Assembly (NCBI RefSeq): GCF_963682185.1
Contig: NZ_OY821667.1
Coordinates: forward strand, 62,001 to 126,000
DNA from: an uncultured Cohaesibacter sp.
Lineage (GTDB): Bacteria > Pseudomonadota > Alphaproteobacteria > Rhizobiales > Cohaesibacteraceae
DNA: 64,000 nt
Direction of reading: 5' to 3'
Each line of letters begins with the position of its first letter. The first letter of the stretch is position 1. Positions 1-10,099 of the stretch are shown here, in pieces. The position numbers and the translations under genes are program-made. The notes under the pieces are model-generated. The model was not told where the DNA came from and ran no database searches. It saw nothing but the letters and a program-made list of their open reading frames with translations.

Positions 1-2
1 CC

Positions 3-2447
3 GCTGACTGGTCTCGCGAACGCTTCACCATGGATGAGGGCCTCTCCAAGGCCGTTCAGAAGGTTTTCATTCAACTTTACAATGAAGGCCTGATCTACCG
101 TGGCAAACGTCTGGTCAACTGGGACCCGAAATTTGAAACCGCGATTTCCGATCTCGAAGTCGAGAATAAGGAAGTCGACGGCCATATGTGGCACTTCAAA
201 TATCCGCTCGCAGGTGGTGAAACCTACACCTATGTCGAGAAGGATGAAGACGGCAACGTCCTCTTCACCGAAGAACGCGACTATATCTCTATTGCTACGA
301 CCCGTCCTGAAACCATGCTGGGCGATGGTGCCGTTGCGGTTCATCCGTCCGATGAGCGCTATGCGCCAATCGTTGGCAAGCTTTGCGAAATTCCGGTTGG
401 ACCGAAAGAGCATCGCCGCCTGATCCCGATCATTCGTGACGAATACCCCGATCCGGACTTCGGCTCTGGTGCTGTTAAAATCACCGGCGCACATGATTTC
501 AACGACTATCAGGTTGCCCGACGCAACAAGATCCCATGCTATCGTCTGATGGATGTTCAGGCATCCATGCGCGCTGATGGCGCTCCTTATGCCGAATGCG
601 CAACCAAGGCTCTGGAAATCGCCAAGACTGGCGAATTGCCCGGCGAACGCGAAGTGGATGAAATCAACCTCGTTCCTGACGAATATCGCGGTCTTGATCG
701 CTTCGAAGCCCGCAAGCAGATCGTTGACGCCATCAACGCTGAAGGCCTTTGCGTTTTCGCCAAGGATGAAGAAGGCAACGACGTTCCATTCGTTGAAAAC
801 AAGAAGATCATGCAGCCCTTCGGTGACCGCTCCGGCGTTGTCATCGAACCCATGCTGACAGACCAATGGTTTGCCGACGCCAAGACCCTTGCAGGTCCGG
901 CGATCGACTCGGTCAGGGAAGGGCGCACCAAGTTCGTTCCGCAGAATTGGGAAAAGACCTATTTCGAGTGGATGGAAAATATCGAACCATGGTGTATTTC
1001 CCGTCAGCTCTGGTGGGGCCATCGCATTCCGGCCTGGTTCGGCCCGGATGATCACATCTTTGTTGCCCATGATGATGCAGAAGCGGCCGAACAGGCCAAG
1101 GCGCATTATGGCAAGGATGTAGACCTGAAGCGCGACGAAGACGTGCTGGACACCTGGTTCTCCTCGGCGCTGTGGCCATTCTCCACCCTTGGCTGGCCTG
1201 ACAAGACGCCCGAGCTGGAACGCTATTACCAGACCGACGTTCTGGTTACCGGCTTTGATATCATCTTCTTCTGGGTTGCCCGCATGATGATGATGTCCAT
1301 GCACTTCATGAAGGAAGAGCCGTTCCACACCGTTTATGTTCATGCGCTGGTGCGCGATGAGCATGGCGCCAAGATGTCCAAATCCAAAGGCAACGTCATC
1401 GATCCGCTCGATCTGGTTGACGAATATGGTGCGGACGCCGTTCGCTTCACCCTGACGGCCATGGCCGCACAGGGGCGCGACATCAAGCTGGCCACCAGCC
1501 GCGTTGCAGGCTACCGCAACTTCGGCACCAAGCTTTGGAACGCAACCCGCTTCACCCAGATGAATGGCTGCGAACGCACCGCTGATTTTGATCCATCCAC
1601 CGTTAAGGAAACAGTCAACCAGTGGATCGTTACCGAGTTGGCCAAAGCCGCAAAAGACGTGTCTGACGCCATTGAATCCTATCGCTTCAATGATGCAGCC
1701 AATACGCTTTACCGCTTTGTCTGGAACCTTTATTGCGACTGGTACATCGAGCTTTCCAAACCTGTACTGCAGGCCGAAGGCGAGAGCGCAGCCAAGAGCG
1801 AAACACAGGCTTGTGCGGCTTGGGTTTTGGACCAGATCTGTCTGCTTCTGCATCCGATCATGCCATTCATCACGGAAGAACTCTGGGCAGAAACCGGTAA
1901 AACCGGTCCGGCTCGCAAGGGTCTGCTCATTCTGGAAGACTGGCCGAGCTATGACATCAAGGACACAGGCGCAGCTGATGACATCAACTGGCTTGTCGAC
2001 ATGATCACTGCCATTCGGTCTATCCGGTCTGAGATGAATATCAAGCCGTCTACCCAACTCAAGCTTGAAGTTGTTGGTGCATCAGATGAAACCAAGGCCC
2101 GCCTTGCTGCCCATGATGCTATCATCAAACGTCTGGCCCGCGTTGAGGACATTAAGGTCTCTGACGCAGTGCCGCAAGGCTCAGCTCAGGTTGTTGTTCA
2201 TGAAGCAACCGTTGCGCTGCCGCTGGCAGGCATCATCGATCTGGATGCGGAAAAGGCTCGTCTCGAAAAAGACCTCGACAAGATCGCCAAGGTCGCAGAA
2301 AAATTCGAGAAGAAGCTGGGCAACGAGAAATTCGTTGCCAACGCTCCGGCAGAGATTGTTGAAGAGCAGAAAGCCAAACTGGCCGAGCAAAATGAACTGA
2401 AAGCCAAGGTTCAGGAAGCCCTCGACCGCATTTTGGCCGCTCTCTAG
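3..2447 (+). CDS. valS: Valine--tRNA ligase, 3' part (5' end outside window)
   Basis: This class I aminoacyl-tRNA synthetase charges tRNA-Val with valine in the cytoplasm. The reading frame is open to the left edge, so about 814 C-terminal residues are visible and the N-terminal HIGH region is missing. Visible parts are the editing domain (TTRPETMLGD, then GSGAVKITGAHD), the catalytic core (CISRQLWWGHRIPAW, DVLDTWFSS), the KMSKSKGNVIDP signature at about 1371-1400, the anticodon-binding helical domain, and the C-terminal coiled-coil arm (LDAEKARLEKDLDKI) that is typical of ValRS. It stops at TAG and is followed by a terminator. A full-length family member of 900-950 residues fits this fragment. 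Confidence 0.97.
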   Translation, partial: ADWSRERFTMDEGLSKAVQKVFIQLYNEGLIYRGKRLVNWDPKFETAISDLEVENKEVDGHMWHFKYPLAGGETYTYVEKDEDGNVLFTEERDYISIATTRPETMLGDGAVAVHPSDERYAPIVGKLCEIPVGPKEHRRLIPIIRDEYPDPDFGSGAVKITGAHDFNDYQVARRNKIPCYRLMDVQASMRADGAPYAECATKALEIAKTGELPGEREVDEINLVPDEYRGLDRFEARKQIVDAINAEGLCVFAKDEEGNDVPFVENKKIMQPFGDRSGVVIEPMLTDQWFADAKTLAGPAIDSVREGRTKFVPQNWEKTYFEWMENIEPWCISRQLWWGHRIPAWFGPDDHIFVAHDDAEAAEQAKAHYGKDVDLKRDEDVLDTWFSSALWPFSTLGWPDKTPELERYYQTDVLVTGFDIIFFWVARMMMMSMHFMKEEPFHTVYVHALVRDEHGAKMSKSKGNVIDPLDLVDEYGADAVRFTLTAMAAQGRDIKLATSRVAGYRNFGTKLWNATRFTQMNGCERTADFDPSTVKETVNQWIVTELAKAAKDVSDAIESYRFNDAANTLYRFVWNLYCDWYIELSKPVLQAEGESAAKSETQACAAWVLDQICLLLHPIMPFITEELWAETGKTGPARKGLLILEDWPSYDIKDTGAADDINWLVDMITAIRSIRSEMNIKPSTQLKLEVVGASDETKARLAAHDAIIKRLARVEDIKVSDAVPQGSAQVVVHEATVALPLAGIIDLDAEKARLEKDLDKIAKVAEKFEKKLGNEKFVANAPAEIVEEQKAKLAEQNELKAKVQEALDRILAAL

Positions 2448-2472
2448 CGCTTGGTCGCACGCGACACGAATT

Positions 2473-2505
2473 AAAACCCCGTCAGCATCCTCTGGCGGGG
2501 TTTTC
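2473..2505 (+). terminator. Rho-independent terminator of valS
   Basis: An inverted repeat, AAAACCCCG at 2473-2481 and CGGGGTTTT at 2496-2504, sits 25 bases after the valS stop. The stem ends in a T run. Confidence 0.85.
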
Positions 2506-2596
2506 TATATCCCTTGTTGAATTGAGTAGAAGGGCAAAAAGGCGTAGACTCAGATTGTAAGGCCCATCAAATGCACCTTAACACTGGGAGGATTTT

Positions 2597-2848
2597 ATGT
2601 CTGACTGGGTCATCAAGGGATATGATTGCGCCGAAGAATTCTACTCGAGATCCTTCAGGCGGATGGAACAGAGTCAAGTAGAGCATCTTTTGAAAAAGCT
2701 CTATGAACAAACGCTTCCCATTAACGACCGGACGCGCTACGCAATGAGTGAGGATGCTTCCTTCATCGTTACGCACCCTGACCGCATCGGCAAAACATTG
2801 GCAATCGGTTCCGAACTTCGTTTTATCGCGAAGAGGATAACCCACTAG
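2597..2848 (+). CDS. Small hypothetical protein (83 aa)
   Basis: The family is not recognised. A GGGAGG ribosome-binding site lies about 6 bases before the ATG, which supports translation. The product is 83 residues, soluble and charged, with a helical first half (CAEEFYSRSFRRMEQSQVEHLLKKLYEQ) and no cysteine pair, signal peptide or membrane segment. It stands alone after the valS terminator and converges on the DUF815 ATPase gene, whose stop lies 25 bases away. Codon use looks like that of its neighbours. No function is proposed. Confidence 0.6.
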   Translation: MSDWVIKGYDCAEEFYSRSFRRMEQSQVEHLLKKLYEQTLPINDRTRYAMSEDASFIVTHPDRIGKTLAIGSELRFIAKRITH

Positions 2849-2873
2849 TGCCAAAACAAAGGGCTCTCTGTCT

Positions 2874-3752
2874 TTACGAAATCTGCACACCCTTGGCGCC
2901 AGCGAGATCCTGAATAAACTGCCAGGCTACACGGCCTGAGCGTGATCCCCGTGTTGTTGCCCATTCTAGCGCAGAAGCACGCAACTCATCCGCATCCACC
3001 TTAATACCATATTCGGTCACATAGCCCTCAACCATCGCCAGATAGTCATTCTGCGAGCAATTGTGAAACCCGATCCAGAGTCCGAAACGATCGGAGAGGG
3101 ATACCTTCTCCTGTACGGCCTCACTTGGGTTGATCGAGGTTGATCGTTCATTCTCGATCATGTCCCGTGGCATCAAATGGCGACGGTTCGAGGTCGCATA
3201 AAACAATACATTGCCCGGACGGCCTTCGATCCCCCCGTCCAAGACCGCCTTGAGCGACTTATAGGCCGTCTCGCCAGTGTCAAACGACAAGTCATCACAG
3301 AAGAGAATGCAGCGCTCTTTATGCTCTCTAAGGATATTCATCAGAATAGGCAGACTATCGATATCCTCGCGTGCAATCTCTATCAGCTTGAGAGCGGTGG
3401 TCTTGCCTTCCAGCTCTTTGTTGACCGCCGCATGACAAGCCTTCACAAGCGAACTCTTCCCCATGCCACGCGCACCCCAGAGAAGGGCATTGTTAGCGGG
3501 CAAGCCCTTGGCAAACCTCTGGGTATTTTCAAGGATCATATCGCGGTTGCGATCCACCGCCTTGAGGAGAGAAAGCTCAACCCGGTTCACCTTGCTAACC
3601 GCCTGCAAATGCGGCACTGGATCGGCATGCCAGACAAAGGCATCTGCCGCTCCAAGATCTGCATCTTCGGGAATAGGGGGCACGGCGCGCTCAATACTGG
3701 CGTGGATGTCTTTCAGAATTGCTGCGATATCAGCAAGTGTTTTGGCAGTCAT
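2874..3752 (-). CDS. DUF815-family AAA+ ATPase
   Basis: A 292-residue P-loop ATPase of the DUF815 family, a conserved proteobacterial group of unknown role. The Walker A motif GARGMGKS is at residues 93-100 and a Walker B-like ILFCDD is at about 149-154. A sensor-like YATSNRRHLMPRD segment and the late FGLWIGFHNCSQNDYL segment fit the family. The frame stays open to a GTG at 3842, but the ATG at 3752 (MTAKTL) has a GGAGA site upstream and removes a non-conserved hydrophobic leader, so it was chosen. It converges on the small gene to its left and is divergent from yajC. Confidence 0.85.
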   Translation of the reverse strand: MTAKTLADIAAILKDIHASIERAVPPIPEDADLGAADAFVWHADPVPHLQAVSKVNRVELSLLKAVDRNRDMILENTQRFAKGLPANNALLWGARGMGKSSLVKACHAAVNKELEGKTTALKLIEIAREDIDSLPILMNILREHKERCILFCDDLSFDTGETAYKSLKAVLDGGIEGRPGNVLFYATSNRRHLMPRDMIENERSTSINPSEAVQEKVSLSDRFGLWIGFHNCSQNDYLAMVEGYVTEYGIKVDADELRASALEWATTRGSRSGRVAWQFIQDLAGAKGVQIS

Positions 3753-4004
3753 GAAACCGAAGTCTCCGTCTTTTGTCGCTTTGTGCCAAATTAGGTGCAG
3801 AAAAACAGCAATAAAGGCTGCCTTCACCCTTTCCCTTTGCACAAAGGATCATTATGTCTAGGCCTTGATTAGCAGAATTGGACCGGGCGTTGCAAACCAT
3901 CAACTGACTATTTGCAATCTCCGCCGGGACCGCTATAGTCCGCTCAAATTTACAAAAGCCTAAAGGGACGGGATACGTCCATACTGGCCTCAAAGGAGCA
4001 AGAA

Positions 4005-4340
4005 ATGTTTGTAACGCCAGCTTATGCACAGGGCGCAGGTGCCGCCGCCGGTCCGGAATTCCTGATTTCCGTTTTGCCGTTCATCCTGATTTTCGTGATC
4101 ATGTATTTCCTGATCATTCGTCCGCAGCGTCAGCAGATGAAAAAGCACGCAGAACTGATTTCAAATGTTCGTCGTGGCGACACAATCGTCTCCAATGGCG
4201 GCATTGTCGGCAAAGTGACCAATGCGACAGACGAAAGCGAAATTACTGTCGAAATCGCAGAAGGCGTAAAGATCAAATTGATGCGCAAGTCGATTGCCGA
4301 AGTCCGCTCCAAGAGTGAGCCAGCTGGCGACGCTAAGTAA
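4005..4340 (+). CDS. yajC: Preprotein translocase subunit YajC
   Basis: A 111-residue inner-membrane accessory protein of the Sec translocase that associates with SecDF. It has one N-terminal membrane segment (about residues 19-40, ISVLPFILIFVIMYFLII) directly followed by the family motif RPQRQQMKKH, then a small cytosolic domain containing GDTIVSNGGIVGKV. An AAAGGAG site lies just before the ATG. It is the first gene of a yajC-secD-secF run, the usual order, with 76 bases to secD. Confidence 0.96.
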   Translation: MFVTPAYAQGAGAAAGPEFLISVLPFILIFVIMYFLIIRPQRQQMKKHAELISNVRRGDTIVSNGGIVGKVTNATDESEITVEIAEGVKIKLMRKSIAEVRSKSEPAGDAK

Positions 4341-4416
4341 TTGCATTCGAATATTTGATACTCATATGCACTCGGACAAGATCCGGGTGCACTGCCAATG
4401 GTGGTAGGATAGCCTT

Positions 4417-6051
4417 ATGCTACATTTTGCCCGATGGAAGGTGACACTGGTTTTACTGGTGGTGCTTGTAGGCCTTCTCTTTTCTATTCCTAACCTCTTT
4501 TCCGACCAGGAACTGCAAGACGATTATCCAAGCTGGCTACCGAACAGCAAGATCGTTCTTGGTCTAGACCTGCAAGGTGGTGCGCACATTCTCATGCAGG
4601 TGGAAAAAGAGGGCATTATCGAGGATCGCCTCGAAATTCTCCGCGGAGATGTCCGTTCTGCTTTGCGTGAAGATAAAATCGGTTACACCGGTCTGGCCGC
4701 AAGAGACGGCGCCGTTCAGGTCCGCATCCGCGACATCACGCAGCTTGATGCTGCTCGTGAAAAATTGCAGGATCTGGTTCAGCCGGTATCGACCTCGCTG
4801 CTCACCGGTGGAGGTGCGATGGAAACCTCGCTTGAAGTCAATGACGATGGCCTGATACGCCTAGTGTTGACCGAAGAAGGCATCACCGCGCGCGTATCAA
4901 GCGCCGTGGCGCAGTCGGTTGAAGTCATTCGCCGCCGCGTTGACGAGCTTGGAACGACCGAACCATCCATCCAGCGCGAAGGGGAAGATCGCATTCTTGT
5001 TCAGGTGCCCGGCCTGCAGGATCCGGATCGCCTGAAAGACATTCTGGAAACAACCGCGAACCTGTCTTTCCGTATGGTCGATACGTCCATGGCGCCGGAA
5101 ACGGCTCTTCAGACGCGTCCACCGCTGGATTCCGAAATTCTCTACGAAGCGGACGATCCACAGAACCCGACGGCTCAGGAAAACCGCGTTCCATATCTCG
5201 TCAAGAAACGTGTTCTGATTTCCGGTGACGAACTGGATGACGCGCAGCCAACCTTTGATTCCCGCACCAACGAACCGGTCGTTTCCTTCCGCTTCAATAC
5301 GTCGGGCGCTAAAAAGTTCGCACGTGTTACCGAACAGAATGTTGGCCTGCCATTCGCCATCGTACTCGATGATGAAGTTATCTCAGCACCGACGATCCGA
5401 GAACCGATCCGTGGTGGGTCTGGCATTATTTCCGGCTCCTTTACAGCCGAAAGCGCCAATGACCTTGCTGTTCTGATGCGTGCTGGTGCATTGCCAGCCA
5501 AACTGACCATTGTTGAAGAACGGACGGTTGGTCCGGGCCTTGGTGCCGACTCCATTGCCGCCGGTGAAATCGCCGGTATCGTGGGCGCACTGGCTGTTGT
5601 CGTTTTCATGATCATCGCCTACGGACTATTCGGCATTTTTGCCAATATTGCGCTAGCGGTGAACGTTTGCCTGTTGCTCGGCGTGCTGTCGTTCCTTGGC
5701 GCCACGCTCACATTGCCCGGTATCGCGGGTATCGTGTTGACCGTCGGTATGGCTGTGGACGCCAACGTTCTGATTTTCGAACGCATACGAGAAGAAAACA
5801 ATTATGGTCGCTCGACGATTGCTGCAATCGATACGGGTTATTCCCGTGCCTTGGGCACCATTCTCGACGCCAACATCACGACCTTCATTGCGGCGATCAT
5901 CCTCTTCTCGCTGGGCTCTGGTCCAGTAAGAGGTTTCGCAATTACATTGGCCGTTGGTATCGTAACGACCGTCTTCTCGGCATTCACCTTCAACAGACTG
6001 TTGGTCGCGACATGGATTAAATACCGTCGCCCCTCCAATCTGCCAATCTGA
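4417..6051 (+). CDS. secD: Protein translocase subunit SecD
   Basis: A 544-residue RND-superfamily protein that uses the proton-motive force to pull secreted proteins out of the SecYEG channel on the periplasmic side. It has an N-terminal membrane helix (residues 8-25), the SecD signature GLDLQGGAHILMQV near residue 50, a large periplasmic P1 domain with the RRRVDELGTTEPSIQ segment, then the SecD/SecF membrane block of five helices from about residue 385 (AIVGALAVVVFMIIAYGLFG, and GMAVDANVLIFERIREE in TM4/loop). Length is typical. It lies 76 bases after yajC and 19 before secF, so one operon is likely. Confidence 0.97.
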   Translation: MLHFARWKVTLVLLVVLVGLLFSIPNLFSDQELQDDYPSWLPNSKIVLGLDLQGGAHILMQVEKEGIIEDRLEILRGDVRSALREDKIGYTGLAARDGAVQVRIRDITQLDAAREKLQDLVQPVSTSLLTGGGAMETSLEVNDDGLIRLVLTEEGITARVSSAVAQSVEVIRRRVDELGTTEPSIQREGEDRILVQVPGLQDPDRLKDILETTANLSFRMVDTSMAPETALQTRPPLDSEILYEADDPQNPTAQENRVPYLVKKRVLISGDELDDAQPTFDSRTNEPVVSFRFNTSGAKKFARVTEQNVGLPFAIVLDDEVISAPTIREPIRGGSGIISGSFTAESANDLAVLMRAGALPAKLTIVEERTVGPGLGADSIAAGEIAGIVGALAVVVFMIIAYGLFGIFANIALAVNVCLLLGVLSFLGATLTLPGIAGIVLTVGMAVDANVLIFERIREENNYGRSTIAAIDTGYSRALGTILDANITTFIAAIILFSLGSGPVRGFAITLAVGIVTTVFSAFTFNRLLVATWIKYRRPSNLPI

Positions 6052-6070
6052 CCCCACCGGAGATAAGAAA

Positions 6071-7030
6071 ATGAAACCAATTCGTTTTATCCCGGATGGC
6101 ACCAAAATCCGGTTCATGCGGCATCGGTACTGGAGCTTTCCGCTTTCAGCCACCTTGCTTGTCGCATCCATTGTATTGTTCCTGGTCGCAGGCCTGAACT
6201 ACGGCATCGACTTCAAGGGCGGTACACTGATTGAAATCCAGACAGCCGAAGATGTCGCCGATCTGGCGTCCATCCGTGGCAACCTCAATGCGCTGGATCT
6301 GGGCGATGTGGAAGTGCAGGAATTCGGTGCACCGAATGACGTGCTGATCCGCGTTCAAACCCAAGGCGGTGAGGGCGAAAGCGCAGAAGAGGCACAGCAG
6401 CGCGTTGTCTCTCTTGTCAAGGAAACCCTCGGTAATGCCGTAAGCTACCGTCGTGTTGAAGTGGTTGGTCCTCGCGTTTCCGGTGAGCTGGCCACCACAG
6501 GCGCCATCTCGGTTCTCTCTGCCTTGCTCGCCATCATGGTCTATATCTGGTTCCGCTTCGAATGGCAGTTTGCTGTTGGGGCTGTTGCGGCCACGGCGCA
6601 CGACGTGATCATGACCATCGGTGTGTTTGCATTGTTGCAGATAGACTTCAACCTGACGACCATCGCAGCTATCCTGACGATTGTCGGTTACTCGTTGAAC
6701 GATACCGTGGTTGTTTATGACCGTATTCGAGAAGACTTGCGCAAGTTCAAGAAGATGCCACTCAAGGAATTGCTTGACCAGTCCATCAACCGGACGCTCT
6801 CTCGCACGACCCTGACATCCTTCACGACCTTGCTGGCGCTTAGCTCGCTCTATTTTCTTGGCGGGGAGGTTATTCGCTCCTTCACCTTCGCCATGATCTG
6901 GGGTGTTTTCGTCGGCACCTACTCATCGATCTTTATCGCAGCACCACTGCTGATCTTCTTCAATCTAAGGTCTGAACATGTTCAGAAACCAGGCAATGAA
7001 GAAGAAGCAGAAGGGGCAGCAGCGTCCTGA
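6071..7030 (+). CDS. secF: Protein translocase subunit SecF
   Basis: A 319-residue partner of SecD. It shows the N-terminal helix, the GIDFKGGTLIEI signature after it (about residues 45-56), the periplasmic domain with VEVVGPRVSGEL, and five C-terminal membrane helices including GYSLNDTVVVYDRIRE, the SecF counterpart of the SecD TM4 motif. A GGAGATAA site precedes the ATG. The stop is only 3 bases before the next gene, which suggests translational coupling with the Mth938-domain protein. Confidence 0.97.
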   Translation: MKPIRFIPDGTKIRFMRHRYWSFPLSATLLVASIVLFLVAGLNYGIDFKGGTLIEIQTAEDVADLASIRGNLNALDLGDVEVQEFGAPNDVLIRVQTQGGEGESAEEAQQRVVSLVKETLGNAVSYRRVEVVGPRVSGELATTGAISVLSALLAIMVYIWFRFEWQFAVGAVAATAHDVIMTIGVFALLQIDFNLTTIAAILTIVGYSLNDTVVVYDRIREDLRKFKKMPLKELLDQSINRTLSRTTLTSFTTLLALSSLYFLGGEVIRSFTFAMIWGVFVGTYSSIFIAAPLLIFFNLRSEHVQKPGNEEEAEGAAAS

Positions 7031-7033
7031 TCG

Positions 7034-7549
7034 ATGGTATTCAAATGGCTGCAGGGCAAAAAAGCCTCGCCCAGTTTGAAAGACAATTCCCACGCCGGAG
7101 AGACACTCTCTGGCGTGGATACTGATCCAACAAGTGAGTCAGACCAAGATATTGTGGCTCCGGCATCCGGCCTTGAAATGACAGATGCCTATTATCCCGG
7201 ACATGTCCCAATCGACTTTTACGGCAATGGCGGCTTCCGCTTTGGCGAAATGTCCCATCAGGGAGCCATTCTGTTTTTGCCCAGTGGCGTTCACCGCTGG
7301 GACGTCGAAACAGTCAATGCTCTGACGACAGATCACTTTGACAAGCTGCTGGCTGAAGCCCGCGACATCGAACTTCTGATCCTGGGAACGGGCAATCTTA
7401 TTGTGCCACTCGCCCTGCCTCTTGCGAACCATATTCGTCAAGCGGGCATAAAGCTGGATATCATGGACACGGGCGCTGCAGTAAGAACCCTGAATATTCT
7501 GCTATCTGAAGATCGGGCCGTCGCTGCGGCGCTGTTTCCGGTGTCATAA
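7034..7549 (+). CDS. Mth938-like (DUF498) domain protein
   Basis: A 171-residue protein with a variable, low-complexity N-terminus (to about residue 45) and a Mth938-like fold. Recognisable parts are YGNGGFRFGEMSHQGAILFLPSG, the LLILGTGN strand-loop, and the IMDTGAAVRTLNILLSEDRAVAAAL ending typical of the family (NDUFAF3 in mitochondria, which helps complex I assembly). The bacterial role is not settled. It starts 4 bases after secF and precedes a squalene/phytoene-synthase-fold protein, the bacterial relative of NDUFAF6. The side-by-side pair of complex-I-assembly-factor relatives is suggestive, but a shared job is inferred. Confidence 0.85.
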   Translation: MVFKWLQGKKASPSLKDNSHAGETLSGVDTDPTSESDQDIVAPASGLEMTDAYYPGHVPIDFYGNGGFRFGEMSHQGAILFLPSGVHRWDVETVNALTTDHFDKLLAEARDIELLILGTGNLIVPLALPLANHIRQAGIKLDIMDTGAAVRTLNILLSEDRAVAAALFPVS

Positions 7550-7573
7550 CCGATCCCAAACGCGGAGCGTTCC

Positions 7574-8443
7574 ATGTCTGGTTCCGAAGATGTCTTTTCT
7601 TTTTGCCAGAGTGAATTAAAGGCCCTCGATCCTGTCTGCCATTTCGCGGCTTTGACAGCCCCGCAAGACAAGCGGCCCGCGCTGATGGCGCTTTATGCCT
7701 TTCTTGTTACTCTTCGCCGCATCCCCACTCAGGTCAGCTCAAAGGAAATGGGCGAAATCAGACTGCAATGGTGGCGAGACATCCTGTCTGACACCCAATC
7801 AAACTTCACCGACGGATGCGGTCTGGCCAATATTGGCCCCTTGGCTACAGCACTCAAGCAAACGCAGAGGCAGTTTCAGCTTCCCCCCGATCAACTGGAA
7901 GCCATTGTGGATGCACATTCATTGGATCTTTCCCCTGGTTCGATGCCGGATGACAACACCTATGACAGCTACGCGAGATCGACAAAGGGCATGCGCCTTG
8001 CTCTTGCCTGCCGCATATTGAATGATGGCCAATCACCAGACCAGCTTGCCCAGCTATTCATGACAGCAGGCAAGGCCATAAGCCTGGCTGAACATCTTCG
8101 GACGTGGCCAGAAGCGGCAAAGGCAAAGCAGCTCTTTCTGCCGTTTGATATATTTGAGAATTTTGGCCTTTCCGAGCAGGACCTTTACGCTTCCCCGCAT
8201 TCGAAACAGAGCGCAGAGGCAATCAAAGCCTTGTGTCAAAACGCATCTGACCTGCACAAGGAGACCTTAGAGGCTCTTAAAGACATAAAAGAGGGAGGGC
8301 AGGCCCATCTGGCTCCTGCCTTCATGGCGCTCGGCCCCGTTCCGCTGATACTAAAAAAACGCCAGCGAAGACCTCATGATCATCTTGAGATATCCAACTG
8401 GCGTAGCTATTGGAGCATCTGGCATATGGCCAGAAAATTCTAG
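7574..8443 (+). CDS. Squalene/phytoene synthase family protein
   Basis: A 289-residue protein of the squalene/phytoene synthase fold. Visible elements are the FAALTAPQDKRPALMALYAFLVTLRRIP segment and IRLQWWRD, with LEAIVDAHSLDL in place of a canonical DxxxD site. The Asp-rich prenyl-diphosphate motifs are weak, so it may not be a true prenyl synthase; NDUFAF6-type non-catalytic relatives share this pattern. The ATG has a GGAG site. It follows the Mth938 gene by 24 bases and ends 4 bases from the convergent trmFO stop. Confidence 0.82.
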   Translation: MSGSEDVFSFCQSELKALDPVCHFAALTAPQDKRPALMALYAFLVTLRRIPTQVSSKEMGEIRLQWWRDILSDTQSNFTDGCGLANIGPLATALKQTQRQFQLPPDQLEAIVDAHSLDLSPGSMPDDNTYDSYARSTKGMRLALACRILNDGQSPDQLAQLFMTAGKAISLAEHLRTWPEAAKAKQLFLPFDIFENFGLSEQDLYASPHSKQSAEAIKALCQNASDLHKETLEALKDIKEGGQAHLAPAFMALGPVPLILKKRQRRPHDHLEISNWRSYWSIWHMARKF

Positions 8444-8447
8444 AAAC

Positions 8448-9854
8448 TTAGCTGATTTGAATGGCGGCCAACCATGCTTTGGTGTCATCCAGCGCACGTT
8501 TGGAAAGAGCCTTCTTCTTGGAAAGTTGCTTTTCGACGCCACGCATCTTGGACCCATCCTCACGTCTGCGAGAGAACTCGACCGGTGGAAACAGGCCGAA
8601 ATTGACATTCATCGGCTGGAAAGACCGTTTGCCTCCGTTGGTGTCAATCAGGTGCCCACCGGTAATGTGAGCCAGCAAGGCACCAAAAGCCGTCGTCTCT
8701 GGCGGAGGCACCGCAGTCCGCTCATGCATTTCAGCTGCAATGAAACGACCGGCAAGCAGACCAATAGAGGCAGATTCCACATAGCCTTCACAGCCAGTAA
8801 TCTGTCCGGCAAAACGCAGATGAGGATGGCTCTTCAGACGCAGGGTTTCATCGAGCAGCTTGGGCGAATTGAGGAAAGTGTTGCGATGAATACCGCCAAG
8901 CCGCGCGAACTGAGCATTTTCCAGCCCCGGAATCATGCGAAACACTTCAGCTTGCGCACCATATTTCATCTTGGTCTGAAAACCGACTATATTGAACAAA
9001 GTACCCAACTTATTATCCTGCCTGAGCTGCACGACAGCAAACGGGTCTTCATCGGGCTTGTGCGGATTGGTCAGGCCAACCGGTTTCATCGGACCATAGC
9101 GAGGCGTGTCACGCCCACGTTCGGCCATCACTTCAATGGGCAAGCAGCCGTCAAAATATTTCGCCTTTTCCCACTCCTTGAACTCGGCTTTATCTGCCCC
9201 CAGCATAGCATCGAGGAAGGCGTTATACTCCGCTTCATTCATGGCACAGTTGATATAGTCAGCCCCGGTGCCAGACGGACCTTTCTTGTCATATCGCGAC
9301 TGAAACCATGCTTTATCCATATCGATTGAATCGAAATGAATGATCGGCGCAATCGCGTCATAAAAGGCAAGGGATTCTTCACCCGTCAGCGCCAAAATAG
9401 ACTTGGATAAAGCCTCAGACGTCAACGGACCGGTCGACACCAGACAAAGGCCTTCATCGGCAGAGGGCAGGGTGTCCAGCTCACCCCGTTCAATCGTTAT
9501 CAGGGGATGACTGGAAAGCTTTTCCGTCACTGCTTCAGAAAAGGCCTCCCTCGCAACCGCCAAAGCGCCGCCAGCGGGAATGGAATTGGCATCTGCGCAC
9601 TCCATGATCAGCGAACCAGCTTCACGCATTTCCTGATGTAACAGGCCAACCGCATTTGCTTCATGATCATCAGAGCGAAATGAATTGGAGCAAACAAGCT
9701 CGGCGCAATGATCCGTCACATGAGCATCCGTTGAATGATTCGGCCTCATTTCATGAAGGATAACCGGAATGCCCGCATTGGCCAATTGCCAAGCGGCCTC
9801 TGATCCGGCAAGCCCAGCCCCGATGATACGCACCGATTTATTGCTCTTTGTCAC
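8448..9854 (-). CDS. trmFO: tRNA (uracil-54-C5)-methyltransferase, folate-dependent TrmFO
   Basis: A 468-residue FAD protein that methylates U54 of tRNA using methylenetetrahydrofolate. The N-terminal dinucleotide-binding motif [16 protein letters not shown] (residues 10-25) is followed by the GidA-like HEMRP. Diagnostic family segments include the [25 protein letters not shown] stretch, a [15 protein letters not shown] segment and [16 protein letters not shown]. The start codon is GTG at 9854; no strong ribosome-binding site is visible and no ATG lies nearby. It is transcribed toward the SecDF cluster. Confidence 0.95.
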   Translation of the reverse strand: MTKSNKSVRIIGAGLAGSEAAWQLANAGIPVILHEMRPNHSTDAHVTDHCAELVCSNSFRSDDHEANAVGLLHQEMREAGSLIMECADANSIPAGGALAVAREAFSEAVTEKLSSHPLITIERGELDTLPSADEGLCLVSTGPLTSEALSKSILALTGEESLAFYDAIAPIIHFDSIDMDKAWFQSRYDKKGPSGTGADYINCAMNEAEYNAFLDAMLGADKAEFKEWEKAKYFDGCLPIEVMAERGRDTPRYGPMKPVGLTNPHKPDEDPFAVVQLRQDNKLGTLFNIVGFQTKMKYGAQAEVFRMIPGLENAQFARLGGIHRNTFLNSPKLLDETLRLKSHPHLRFAGQITGCEGYVESASIGLLAGRFIAAEMHERTAVPPPETTAFGALLAHITGGHLIDTNGGKRSFQPMNVNFGLFPPVEFSRRREDGSKMRGVEKQLSKKKALSKRALDDTKAWLAAIQIS

Positions 9855-10099
9855 TTCGCTGATCTTTCTGTTTGGATTAAATATGCCTGACGAACCGGCA
9901 GAAATCCGTCAAGTAGCGATACCTAACACTGTGTGCGAAAATTACAAGTCACGTTGAAAATTTGATCCGAATTTCGTCGCGAGGAAGCACGGTTTCGATA
10001 GAATGTCGAAAGCCACATTTTTGTATTGGCAGTTATGTGTAGCAGTGATAACACACATTGGAGCAATGATCCGAGACCTATCAAGCGGGAACAATCTTC

